Assembly (NCBI GenBank): GCA_964555675.1
Contig: CAZKTU010000134.1
Span: 1-16,753, forward strand
Direction of reading: 5' to 3'
Source of the DNA: CAIWXH01 sp964555675
Lineage (GTDB): Bacteria; Chloroflexota; Chloroflexia; Chloroflexales; Chloroflexaceae
DNA length: 16,753 bases
Positions 1 to 7,242 of the stretch are shown here, piece after piece. A model generated the notes under the pieces. It searched no databases, had not been told where the DNA came from, and saw only the letters and a program-made list of their open reading frames with translations. How positions within the stretch are numbered: position 1 is the stretch's first letter; every line of letters begins with the position of its first letter. A program made the translations under genes and the position numbers.

Positions 1-1544
1 TGCTCGGTGCCCGAGGGGCGGGCGGCGAACCAGCCGTTGGCGGTGGTCACCTTCAGGCCGCCGATGGCCGCGTCGTTGGCCGGGGCGCGGGTCAGCTTGG
101 CCGTGATCGGCTCGCCGGCCAGCTCGGTGGCCGCCACGAGCTCGGGCGAGAGGTTGCTGAGCACCGCCTTCTGCGCGGGGCTGGCCGGCGCGTCCATACG
201 CGCGTAGACCGAGCGCCCGAACTGCTCCTCGAGGGCCTTGTAGTGCTCGCCCGGGTCGCGCCCCGTCACCGCGGTGATCTCGGCCGCCAGCAGGTCGAGG
301 ATGATCCCGTCCTTGTCGGTGGTCCAGACCGTGCCGTCCATGCGCAGGAACGAGGCCCCGGCGCTCTCTTCGCCCCCGAAGCCGTACGAGCCGTCGACCA
401 GGCCGTCGACGAACCACTTGAAGCCGACCGGCACCTCGGCCAGCGGGCGACCCAGGCTCGCCGCCACGCGGTCGATGATCGAGCTGGAGACCAGGGTCTT
501 GCCCACGGCGGCGTCGGGGCGCCAGTTGGGGCGATGGCGGAAGAGATAGTCGATCGCTACGGCCAGGTAGTGGTTCGGGTTGAGCAGGCCGACGCTGGGC
601 GCGACAATGCCGTGGCGGTCGGCGTCGGGGTCGTTGCCGAAGGCGACCCCAAAGCTGTCCTTCAGCCCGATCAGGCCGGCCATGGCCGCGGGCGACGAGC
701 AGTCCATGCGAATCTTGCCGTCCTTGTCGACGCGCATGAAGCCGAAGGTCGGGTCGACGACCGGGTTGACCACCGTAAGGTTGAGACCATAGCGCTCGGC
801 GATCGGCTCCCAATAGGGCAGCGAGGCCCCGCCCATCGGGTCGACGCCGATGCTCAGGCCCGCCCGGGCGATTGCCGCCATGTCGATCACATTGGACAGA
901 TCGGCCACGTAGGGCGCGATGTAGTCGTGCTCGCGGGTGCTGTCGGCGGCCATGGCGCGGGCGAGGGGCAGGCGGCGCACCTCCTTCAGCCCGCCCAGCA
1001 GCAGCTGGTTGGCGCGGTCCTGGACCCACTTGGTGGTCGCGGTGTCGGCCGGGCCGCCCGTGGGCGGGTTGTACTTGAAGCCGCCGTCCTCGGGCGGGTT
1101 GTGCGAAGGGGTGATCACCACGCCGTCGGCCAGGCCCGTGCTGCGGCCGCGGTTGTAGCTCAGGATGGCGTGCGAGACGGCCGGGGTGGGCGTGTAGCCC
1201 AGGCCGCGCTGCACGCGCAGCTCGACCCCATTGGCGGCCAGCACCTCGATGGCCGTGGCGAGGGCGGGCTCCGAGAGGGCGTGGGTGTCCATGCCCAGGA
1301 AGAGCGGGCCGTCGATGCCCTGGCTCTGCCGCCACTCGTAGAGGGCCTGGCAGACCGCCAGGATATGATCCTCGTTGAACGAGGTCTGCAACGAGGTGCC
1401 GCGGTGGCCCGAGGTGCCGAAGGCGACCTGCTGGGCGGCGATCTGGGCGTCGGGTTTGTTGGTGTAGTAGGCCGAGACGAGGCGGGGTACGTTGACGAGC
1501 AGCTCACGGGGCGCCGGCTGACCGGCGAGGGGGTGGGCAGCCAT
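1..1544 (-). CDS. pgm: Alpha-D-glucose phosphate-specific phosphoglucomutase, C-terminus cut by window edge
   Basis: The enzyme interconverts glucose-1-phosphate and glucose-6-phosphate in the cytoplasm, linking glycolysis to glycogen, trehalose and cell-wall sugar synthesis. I translated 514 codons by eye from the reverse strand. They contain every landmark of the bacterial Pgm branch of the phosphohexomutases: GTSGHRG near residues 43-49, the phosphoserine loop TPSHNP with catalytic Ser147, the Mg-binding DPDADR (D305, D307, D309), the sugar-binding GGEESAG (390-396), and the phosphate-binding RPSGTE (509-514) at the very edge. E. coli Pgm is 546 residues, so only about 32 C-terminal residues are missing. 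The start is ATG at 1544-1542, with AGGAGA six bases upstream. It lies 64 bases downstream of the DUF6062 gene on the same strand, so the two may be cotranscribed. Nothing links it to the defence genes. Confidence 0.95.
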   Translation of the reverse strand, partial: MAAHPLAGQPAPRELLVNVPRLVSAYYTNKPDAQIAAQQVAFGTSGHRGTSLQTSFNEDHILAVCQALYEWRQSQGIDGPLFLGMDTHALSEPALATAIEVLAANGVELRVQRGLGYTPTPAVSHAILSYNRGRSTGLADGVVITPSHNPPEDGGFKYNPPTGGPADTATTKWVQDRANQLLLGGLKEVRRLPLARAMAADSTREHDYIAPYVADLSNVIDMAAIARAGLSIGVDPMGGASLPYWEPIAERYGLNLTVVNPVVDPTFGFMRVDKDGKIRMDCSSPAAMAGLIGLKDSFGVAFGNDPDADRHGIVAPSVGLLNPNHYLAVAIDYLFRHRPNWRPDAAVGKTLVSSSIIDRVAASLGRPLAEVPVGFKWFVDGLVDGSYGFGGEESAGASFLRMDGTVWTTDKDGIILDLLAAEITAVTGRDPGEHYKALEEQFGRSVYARMDAPASPAQKAVLSNLSPELVAATELAGEPITAKLTRAPANDAAIGGLKVTTANGWFAARPSGTE

Positions 1545-1550
1545 GCGACG

Positions 1551-1556
1551 TCTCCT
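1551..1556 (-). promoter_or_regulatory. Shine-Dalgarno site of pgm
   Basis: Read on the minus strand this is AGGAGA, six bases before the ATG at 1544. It is a strong match to the 16S rRNA anti-SD and fixes the pgm start. Confidence 0.75.
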
Positions 1557-1608
1557 GATAGAGATTAACTCACGGAATGCGGTTATCTTACCCGATCTTT
1601 GGGCCCGC

Positions 1609-2319
1609 TCATGTGTCCGTCGCTCCCCTTCTGCTTCCGCTCACGCGCTCGTCGCCCGAGAGCAGGGCGATCGCGCGGGACCAGGCGTCGCGCTCGGGGC
1701 CCACGGGCTCGTCGGCGAACTGATAATCGTGTTTGCGAATCAGCTCGTCGAGCTCGGCCTCGAGCCTGGCCCAGATCGCCAGCTGATCGTCGCGCAGCAG
1801 AGGGGCGTGGTCGGCGGCGGGGTGGGCGAGGGCGGCGCGTAGGTGGTCGAGGCAGAGCCCGTGCGAGGGTTGCACGGCGGGGCGCAGGGCGGTGTACTGG
1901 CGGGCGAGCAGATCGACCCACTCGGCGGCGGTCTCGTCGGCGAGGCGACAGGCGGGGCAGGGGCCGGCGGGCGCGGCCACGGCGCCGGCGCGGGCGCCCC
2001 CAAACAGCGCCGAGCGCCAGGCGGGGCCTTGACGTTGAGGGGCGGGCGCATCACGCAGGGCGGCGGCGGCCGCTCGCAGGACGTCGCGCTGCACAATCGC
2101 GCTGCCGAGGGCGCTGCGGGCGGCGCGCAGCATCGCGCCATGGGTCGCGCAGAAGCCATAGGCCTTGCGAATCGCCTCGCGCAGGCCCCGGTCGTTGACC
2201 CGCTCGTAGACCAGCCCGGCGAAGTAGCGCTCGAGGGCCCGCAGGGTCAGTCCGCAGATGGGGCAGCCCGGCTCGCCGAGGGCGGCCTGCAGCTCGAAGA
2301 AGGGCGTGTGCCGGGACAT
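1609..2319 (-). CDS. DUF6062 family protein with duplicated CPxC/CxxH metal sites
   Basis: The protein has 236 residues and resembles the uncharacterised DUF6062 family, seen mainly in Chloroflexota and some Firmicutes; its function is unknown. It contains two copies of one pattern: C19-P-I-C22 followed by C57-A-T-H60, and C121-P-A-C124 followed by C156-L-D-H159. Each set can form a four-ligand zinc (or other metal) site, so the protein looks like two tandem helical zinc-binding units joined by an Ala/Pro-rich linker (about 90-118). There is no signal peptide or membrane segment, so it is probably cytosolic. I chose the ATG at 2319 because the family begins with a short run before CPxC and a weak GAGG lies upstream. 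An in-frame ATG at 2367 would add 16 Arg/Ala-rich residues and is less likely. The gene is probably in an operon with pgm. Family assignment is from recall of the N-terminal sequence; the Cys/His pattern is directly visible. Confidence 0.82.
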   Translation of the reverse strand: MSRHTPFFELQAALGEPGCPICGLTLRALERYFAGLVYERVNDRGLREAIRKAYGFCATHGAMLRAARSALGSAIVQRDVLRAAAAALRDAPAPQRQGPAWRSALFGGARAGAVAAPAGPCPACRLADETAAEWVDLLARQYTALRPAVQPSHGLCLDHLRAALAHPAADHAPLLRDDQLAIWARLEAELDELIRKHDYQFADEPVGPERDAWSRAIALLSGDERVSGSRRGATDT

Positions 2320-2451
2320 CGACAACCTCGCTGGGGCGCCACACCATAGAGCAGCGCGTACCCGCAAGTGTACCGCACCATGGCCAATACTGTGTGATGC
2401 AGCGCGGGTGTGGCACGAAATTCATCCTGTCTGAGCTGCTCAGATAGGAGC
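2320..2451. promoter_or_regulatory. Intergenic region upstream of DUF6062-pgm
   Basis: These 132 bases lie between the regulator stop and the DUF6062 start, both on the minus strand. The right end is filled by a strong inverted repeat (separate entry). The remaining 105 bases must hold the promoter of the DUF6062-pgm pair if that pair is transcribed independently, but no well-spaced -35/-10 pair stands out. TACACT and TATGGT on the minus strand are possible -10 hexamers without good partners. No RNA gene is seen. Confidence 0.4.
2425..2449 (-). terminator. Inverted repeat, possible terminator of the XRE regulator gene
   Basis: The arms are tcctgtctgagc (2425-2436) and gctcagatagga (2438-2449), pairing over 12 positions with one G-T mismatch around a single central base. 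On the minus strand the hairpin starts 2 bases after the regulator's TAG (2454-2452) and is followed by atgaatttcg, a short, poor T-run. Position favours a terminator that separates the regulator from DUF6062. The weak T-run and the near-zero loop also allow a protein-binding palindrome. Confidence 0.5.
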
Positions 2452-2730
2452 CTATTTGCCCAGTCCGAGCATCAGCCATTCGAAGCTGACGTCCAGGATG
2501 GCGCGCAGCGCAATCAGCTCGGCCGCGTTCGGCAGCGTCTCGCCATTCTCGATACGGCTGTACTGGGTGCGGCTGATCGCCACGAACTCAAGCTCCATGC
2601 GCGCTCGCAGATGGTCCTGGGTCAGGTTGAGCTCGCCGCGGCGCACGCGAATGCGGGCCCCAATGGCCTGCGCCAGTGCCCGCTGACGTGTCAGATATTC
2701 CTCTGGCAGGTCTTGCATCCGCTTGGGCAT
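2452..2730 (-). CDS. XRE-family helix-turn-helix regulator, divergent from the ssp operon
   Basis: This 92-residue protein is almost entirely one lambda Cro/CI-type HTH domain (about residues 20-88). The recognisable core reads GARIRVRRGELNLTQDHL, then the recognition-helix segment SRTQYSRIENGETLP, then the closing helices ending FEWLMLG. Proteins of this size bind DNA as dimers and usually repress their own and a neighbouring promoter. It faces away from sspB across a 110-base gap containing a direct repeat, so the simplest reading is a local repressor of the defence operon and of itself. I chose the ATG at 2730 because GGAG sits five bases upstream. An ATG at 2835 would add 35 residues running across the control region and is rejected. 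There is no protease or ligand domain, so the inducing signal is unknown. The HTH call is firm; the target is inferred. Confidence 0.9.
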   Translation of the reverse strand: MPKRMQDLPEEYLTRQRALAQAIGARIRVRRGELNLTQDHLRARMELEFVAISRTQYSRIENGETLPNAAELIALRAILDVSFEWLMLGLGK

Positions 2731-2840
2731 AGTTGCTCCAAGCCGAACAATCCCATAGATGAGAGAATTGAAGTCCCATAGATGGAAATTCTGGTGTAAG
2801 ATGACTGCGGACAAATCCGTACATTCCCCTGGCATCTGTC
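2731..2840. promoter_or_regulatory. Divergent control region between XRE regulator and sspB
   Basis: This region is 110 bases and visibly more AT-rich than the coding DNA on either side. It should contain both divergent promoters and carries a direct repeat (separate entry). The regulator's SD is ctcc at 2736-2739 (GGAG on the minus strand, five bases from its ATG). On the plus strand TAAGAT at 2797-2802 is a plausible -10 for sspB, but no well-placed -35 is seen (TTGAAG at 2768 is 23 bases away). That would suit an activated or repressed promoter. There is no clear SD before the sspB ATG at 2841. Confidence 0.55.
2751..2784 (+). repeat. Direct repeat tcccatagatg x2, candidate operator
   Basis: The 11-base unit tcccatagatg occurs at 2751-2761 and 2774-2784, start-to-start 23 bases, about two helical turns, so both copies face the same side of the DNA. 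The core of the second copy, ccatagatgg (2776-2785), is itself a short dyad (CCAT..ATGG); the first is CCAT..ATGA. This fits binding of a dimeric HTH repressor at two sites in the shared promoter region. Binding by the adjacent XRE protein is inferred. Confidence 0.6.
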
Positions 2841-3779
2841 ATGGTCACTGCCGATCTCCTCACTCCCTCAGTCTTTACCTTCAGCGGGCACGAGACATTC
2901 GTCCTGCGGGCGAACTGGCTCAAGAAAGCCTACGATCTCCTGCTCCAGACCCCCGACCTCTTCGCGCGCGAGGACGCCTTCGTGCGTCTCGGCGTCGGCA
3001 AGAATATGGCCCATTCGATTCGCTTCTGGGGCCGGGTCTGCAATATCTTCGAGCGCGCCGAGGGCGGCGCGACCTATAGGGCCACCTGGCTCGGCGACGC
3101 CCTCTTCGACGACACCCGCGGCTGGGACCCCTTTCTGGTGACGCCGACCAGCCGCTGGCTGCTGCACTGGCACATCGCCGCCCGCCCCGAGGCCGCCTTC
3201 ACCTGGTTCTACGCCTTCAACCTGCTGCGCCGAGGCGAATTTACGGCAGCGCAGCTCGCCCAGCAGATCGTCGAGCTGGTGGCGCGGCTCGGCGGCCGCC
3301 CGCCCTCCGCCGCTACGATCGGGCGCGATATCGACTGCATGCTGCGCTGCTATCTGCGCCCCGACCTCGCGCAGCTCGGCGCCGCCGTCGAAGACGCTCT
3401 GCTCTGCCCGCTCCACGATCTTGGCCTGATCCAGCAGGTGCCCGGGCAGCCCAGCTACAGGCTGGTTGCCGGCCCCCACCTCGATCTGCCCGACCAGCTT
3501 GTGGCCTACGCGGCTCTCTGGCAGGCCCGCAGCCAGGGGCGCGCCTCGCTCGCCTTCAACGACCTCGCCTTCGGCGAGCGCTCCCCGGGCCGCGTGTTTC
3601 GTCTCGACGAGGACGCTCTGCTGACCCGTCTGCTGCGCCTCGAGGCGCTCACGAACGGCCGCGCCGTCTACGCCGACCAGGGGGGCATCCGCCAGCTTCT
3701 CTGGCGCGCCCCCGAGGACCCGGCCCTCGACCGAGAGCTGCTCGAGGCCGCCTTTGCCCAGGAAGATCGCCATGGCTGA
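2841..3779 (+). CDS. sspB: SspB: DUF4007 protein, DNA phosphorothioation nickase
   Basis: This 312-residue protein belongs to the DUF4007 family. The N-terminal hallmark FSGHETF (14-20) is followed by LRANWLKKA and then LGVGKNM (50-56) with SIRFWG, as is typical of the family. In the published SspABCD system the SspB protein nicks DNA, which is thought to open the backbone for sulfur insertion. No standard nuclease motif is obvious to me, so the activity is carried over from the family. The ATG at 2841 is the only good start: an in-frame stop lies at 2802-2804 and no SD is visible, so translation may be weak or use a nonstandard start. The gene is first in the plus-strand operon and overlaps sspC by 8 bases (3772-3779), implying coupled translation. 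Base and codon use resemble the downstream genes. Confidence 0.88.
   Translation: MVTADLLTPSVFTFSGHETFVLRANWLKKAYDLLLQTPDLFAREDAFVRLGVGKNMAHSIRFWGRVCNIFERAEGGATYRATWLGDALFDDTRGWDPFLVTPTSRWLLHWHIAARPEAAFTWFYAFNLLRRGEFTAAQLAQQIVELVARLGGRPPSAATIGRDIDCMLRCYLRPDLAQLGAAVEDALLCPLHDLGLIQQVPGQPSYRLVAGPHLDLPDQLVAYAALWQARSQGRASLAFNDLAFGERSPGRVFRLDEDALLTRLLRLEALTNGRAVYADQGGIRQLLWRAPEDPALDRELLEAAFAQEDRHG
3760..3765 (+). promoter_or_regulatory. Shine-Dalgarno site deciding the sspC start
   Basis: AGGAAG inside the end of sspB lies six bases before ATG 3772. It supports that start over the TTG at 3754, which has no SD. Confidence 0.6.
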
Positions 3780-6700
3780 GTCCGCCGGCCGCGCCGTTGC
3801 ACCACGCTTCACCCGCGCCGTCCATATCAGGCGCGATTTCCACGACCTGCGCTACAGGCTCGACGGCTACCAGGTGACGCCCCTGGTTCGCCAGGCCGCC
3901 GGTAGGATCGTGGCGGGCCTGGCGCCGGGCGCAACCGAGCGCGCTTTCTCGGTGGTCGGGCCCTTTGGCGCCGGCAAGTCTGCCTTCGGTCTCTTCCTGG
4001 CCCATTTTCTCCAGCGCAGCCAGAAGAGTCGCGCACAGCTGCTGCGCTCGCTCGAAGTCATTGGCCCAGGCGATACGCTCTTGCCGACCGATGCGCCCGC
4101 CCTGCTCGCGATTATCGTGCCCGGCAACAATAGCTCGCTGCGCCACGCGGTGCTGGCCAGCCTCGGAGAGATTGTCGGGCGCCAGCCTCTCAAGGGCCCT
4201 GTCGCCGACGAACTGCTGCGCACGATCGAGGCGGCCGGGCGCGAGCCTGGGCTCGACCCGCAGCGGGTGGCCGACCTCGTCGCGCAGGCCGCGGGCCTTC
4301 TCGCCGCTCAGGGGCTGTTCAGCGGCGTGCTGGTTCTGATCGATGAGCTCGGCCAGTACCTCGATTATGCGGCCCGCCACGACGACGAGCGCGACCTGTT
4401 CGTGCTCCAGAGCCTCGCCGAGATGGCGGCGCGCAGCGGCGCGACCCCCTGCCTGGTCGTGACCATCTTGCACCAGGCCTTCGAGCGCTATACCCTCGGC
4501 GCCGGGCCGGCTCGGCGCGTCGAGTGGGCCAAAGTCCAGGGCCGCTTCGTCGACCTGCCGTTTCAGGAGCCCGTGAGCCAGATGGTGCGTATGGTCGCGC
4601 GCGCCCTGCGCCCCGAGGGCCGCGACCCTTTGCGCGAAACGCGGGCGGCCTGGGCGGCCCGTGTGGCTCGGCCCGCCGATGAGCTCGGTCTGCGCCCCGC
4701 GGAGATTGCCCCCGACGAGTGGGCCGGCCTCGTCGCCGACAGCTACCCGCTCCACCCGACGGTGCTGGCCGCGCTGCCGGTCCTGTTTCGACAGTTAGCC
4801 CAGAACGAGCGCTCGCTCTTCGCCTTCCTGCACTCCGACGAGCCATGGGGCCTGCGCGATGTGACACGGGGCGCGGCTTCCCCCGGCTCTCTGCCGATCT
4901 ACCGCCTGAGTCACCTCTACGCCTACGTCGAGGCGGCCCTCGGCCCTGGTCTGTTCGGCCGAGCCAGGGGCCAGCGTTGGTCCGAACTGGCCGAGGCTCG
5001 CGCGCTGCTCTCCTCGGGCGCCCCGCTACTGCTCGATGTGCTGACGGTCGTCGGCACGATCGGCGCCCTCGAGCGCTCGTCCGGGCTCCGCGCGAGCAAG
5101 GCCCAGCTCGCATTCGCCCTCGCCGACGCCCTCGATGACCCCGCCGTCGAAGATGCGCTGCTCGCGCTGCAGGCGCGGCGCATGCTCGCCTACAGGCAGC
5201 ATCGCGACAGCTATATCATCTGGGAGGGTAGCGATCTCGACCTCGAAGCCCTGGCCCAGGAGGGGCGGCGGCAGCTTGGCGAGCGGGCGGCCCTGCCCGC
5301 GCTGTTGCAGCGGCACGCCGATGTCACCCCGCGGGTGGCGCGCCGCCACAGCTACCGCACCGGGGCGACGCGGACCTTCGCCGTGCGCTACGTCGACATA
5401 AGCCAGCTCCAAAGCCTTGCGCCTGCAACCGGCTTCGATGGCGAGCTGCTGCATATTGTGGCCGCCGACCAGGAGGAGCTCGCCCGCGCCGCTGAATGGG
5501 CGAGCGATGATGCCCGTATGGCCGAGACGCAGCGCATCACCGTCGTCCCCCAGCGGGCCCGCGAGCTGCGCGAGCTGCTGCTCGACGTCGCCACGCTGCG
5601 CGCCCTGCTCGACGAGCGCCCCGAGCTCGAGAATGACCGGGCCGCCCGGCGCGAGGTGGCCGGCCGCCTGATCGAGGCCCAGCAGGCCCTCGCCCACACG
5701 ATCAGCGAGACTTATGGCGGCGAGCGTAGCCGCTGGTTCTACCGTAACGGCCAGCGCGCGGTGCTCAGCGCGCGCCAGATCGACGAGCTCCTCTCCGAGG
5801 CCTGCGATCATACCTTCCCCCAGACGCCCCGCATCTGGAATGAGCTGATTGTCCGGCGTCAGCTCTCCTCGGCCGCGGCCAAAGCGCGGCGTAATCTTGT
5901 CGAGGCCATGCTCGAGCGCTCGGGCGAAGAGCTGCTCGGCCTGGTGGGCTACCCGCCCGAGCGGGCGATCTACGAGAGCGTGTTGCGCGCCGGTGGGCTC
6001 CACCAGCGCGCTGAAGGCGGCCAGTGGCGCATCGGCTCGCCGCCCGCCGACGACCCCCTCGCTCTGCGGCCGGCCTGGGAGGCGATGGAGGCGCTGCTCG
6101 GCGCCGAGACGCCCGAGCCCCGCCCCCTTACCGGGCTCTACGCCCTCCTCGAGCGACCGCCGTTCGGCGTGAAGGCGGGCCTGACCCCTCTGCTGCTGGT
6201 CGCCCTCTATGTCGCCCGAGCCGGCGAGATCGTGATCTACGAGCGCGGCAGCTACGTGCCGGTCCCCGACCTCGCGATGTTCGAGCGCCTCCTCGCCAGG
6301 CCAGAGCAGTTCGCCCTGCGCCTCAGCCGGGCCGAGGGGGCGCGCCGTCTGGTGTACGAGCGCCTGGCCGCCGCTCTGGCGCCGCGCGCGCTCGAGCAGC
6401 CGGTGCAGCCGGCGCTGCTGGCCGTTGCGATGCCGCTGCTGCGCTTGCTGCGCGGCCTGCCGGAGTATAGCAAGCAGACCCGCCGGGTCGGCGAGCGGGC
6501 CCAGGCGGTGCGGGCCGCCCTGCGCGAGGCCCGCTCGCCCGACGAGTTGCTCTTCGAGCGCTTGCCAGCGGCCTGCGGTCTGCCGCCCTTCGGGGCCGAC
6601 GAGCCGTCGGGCGCGCAGCGCGTCGAGCTCTTCGCCGCTGCTCTGCGCGAGAGCCTGCAAGAGCTGCAAGATGCCTATCCACAGCTGCTGAGCGCGATCG

Positions 6701-7242
6701 AGGCGCGGATCGTCGGCGCATTTGGCCTGCGCGCCGGCGGATCGCTCGGCCGCGCCGAGCTGAGCGAGCGCTACGGCCTGGTCGCCGACACGACCAATGA
6801 TGCCCAACTGCGCGCCCTTGGCGTGCGGCTCGAGACCGCCGACGAGGGCGGTGGAGCCTGGCTCGAAAGCCTGGCCGCCCTGCTCGCAAAACGCCCGCCC
6901 GAGCTGTGGGGCGATGGCGAGCTGGCCGCCTTCGCGGTCGCGGCGGCCGATCTCGGGCGGCGCTTTCGCGCGGCCGAAGAGCTCGCCGTGGCGGCGCGGG
7001 CCGTGCCGGCCGAGGCCCCCTTGCTGCGCATCGGCCTCGCCAGCGGGCGGGGCGAGTTGAGCCGCGTCGTGCATACCGCCGACCAGGATCCGGCCGTGGC
7101 TGAGCTGCGCGCCGAGCTGAACGAGGCCATGACCAGGTATGCGGGGCTGACCCGAGACCAGCGGGCGGCGGCTCTGGCCGCGTTGCTCGAGACTCTGCTT
7201 GCACCTGACGAGCAGCCTGCCATTGCAGAGAAGAGGCCATGA
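3772..7242 (+). CDS. sspC: SspC: large P-loop ATPase of the phosphorothioation module
   Basis: This 1156-residue ATPase has Walker A GPFGAGKS at residues 63-70 and Walker B VLVLIDE at 186-192, followed by LGQYL. The rest is long, helical and rich in Ala, Leu, Arg and Glu. It includes a conserved-looking stretch around 682-713 (WNELIVRR, then LSSAAAKARRNL) and GYPPERAIYESVL at about 726, which I associate with large ATPases of defence operons such as BrxC/PglY of BREX. Its place between the DUF4007 gene and the PAPS-reductase-like gene identifies it as SspC, the ATPase needed for single-stranded phosphorothioation, probably energising complex assembly or DNA remodelling. ATG 3772 is chosen for its SD and the 8-base overlap with sspB. 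The gene ends in an ATGA overlap with sspD. No second NTPase site or nuclease motif is visible. The precise mechanical role is not established from sequence. Confidence 0.86.
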   Translation: MAESAGRAVAPRFTRAVHIRRDFHDLRYRLDGYQVTPLVRQAAGRIVAGLAPGATERAFSVVGPFGAGKSAFGLFLAHFLQRSQKSRAQLLRSLEVIGPGDTLLPTDAPALLAIIVPGNNSSLRHAVLASLGEIVGRQPLKGPVADELLRTIEAAGREPGLDPQRVADLVAQAAGLLAAQGLFSGVLVLIDELGQYLDYAARHDDERDLFVLQSLAEMAARSGATPCLVVTILHQAFERYTLGAGPARRVEWAKVQGRFVDLPFQEPVSQMVRMVARALRPEGRDPLRETRAAWAARVARPADELGLRPAEIAPDEWAGLVADSYPLHPTVLAALPVLFRQLAQNERSLFAFLHSDEPWGLRDVTRGAASPGSLPIYRLSHLYAYVEAALGPGLFGRARGQRWSELAEARALLSSGAPLLLDVLTVVGTIGALERSSGLRASKAQLAFALADALDDPAVEDALLALQARRMLAYRQHRDSYIIWEGSDLDLEALAQEGRRQLGERAALPALLQRHADVTPRVARRHSYRTGATRTFAVRYVDISQLQSLAPATGFDGELLHIVAADQEELARAAEWASDDARMAETQRITVVPQRARELRELLLDVATLRALLDERPELENDRAARREVAGRLIEAQQALAHTISETYGGERSRWFYRNGQRAVLSARQIDELLSEACDHTFPQTPRIWNELIVRRQLSSAAAKARRNLVEAMLERSGEELLGLVGYPPERAIYESVLRAGGLHQRAEGGQWRIGSPPADDPLALRPAWEAMEALLGAETPEPRPLTGLYALLERPPFGVKAGLTPLLLVALYVARAGEIVIYERGSYVPVPDLAMFERLLARPEQFALRLSRAEGARRLVYERLAAALAPRALEQPVQPALLAVAMPLLRLLRGLPEYSKQTRRVGERAQAVRAALREARSPDELLFERLPAACGLPPFGADEPSGAQRVELFAAALRESLQELQDAYPQLLSAIEARIVGAFGLRAGGSLGRAELSERYGLVADTTNDAQLRALGVRLETADEGGGAWLESLAALLAKRPPELWGDGELAAFAVAAADLGRRFRAAEELAVAARAVPAEAPLLRIGLASGRGELSRVVHTADQDPAVAELRAELNEAMTRYAGLTRDQRAAALAALLETLLAPDEQPAIAEKRP

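Noticed and set aside
243..1568. Long plus-strand open frame of 441 codons
   Set aside because: It is antisense to pgm, whose minus-strand translation carries every catalytic motif; long antisense frames are common in GC-rich DNA.
2344..2350. CCATAGA upstream of DUF6062 as a third copy of the XRE operator
   Set aside because: It matches only seven bases and lacks the dyad half; such a match is likely by chance.
3754..3771. TTG start giving sspC six extra residues
   Set aside because: It has no SD, whereas ATG 3772 has AGGAAG at good distance and the usual short overlap with sspB.
2868..3812. 314-codon minus-strand frame opposite sspB
   Set aside because: It is antisense to the DUF4007 gene and has no domain or SD.
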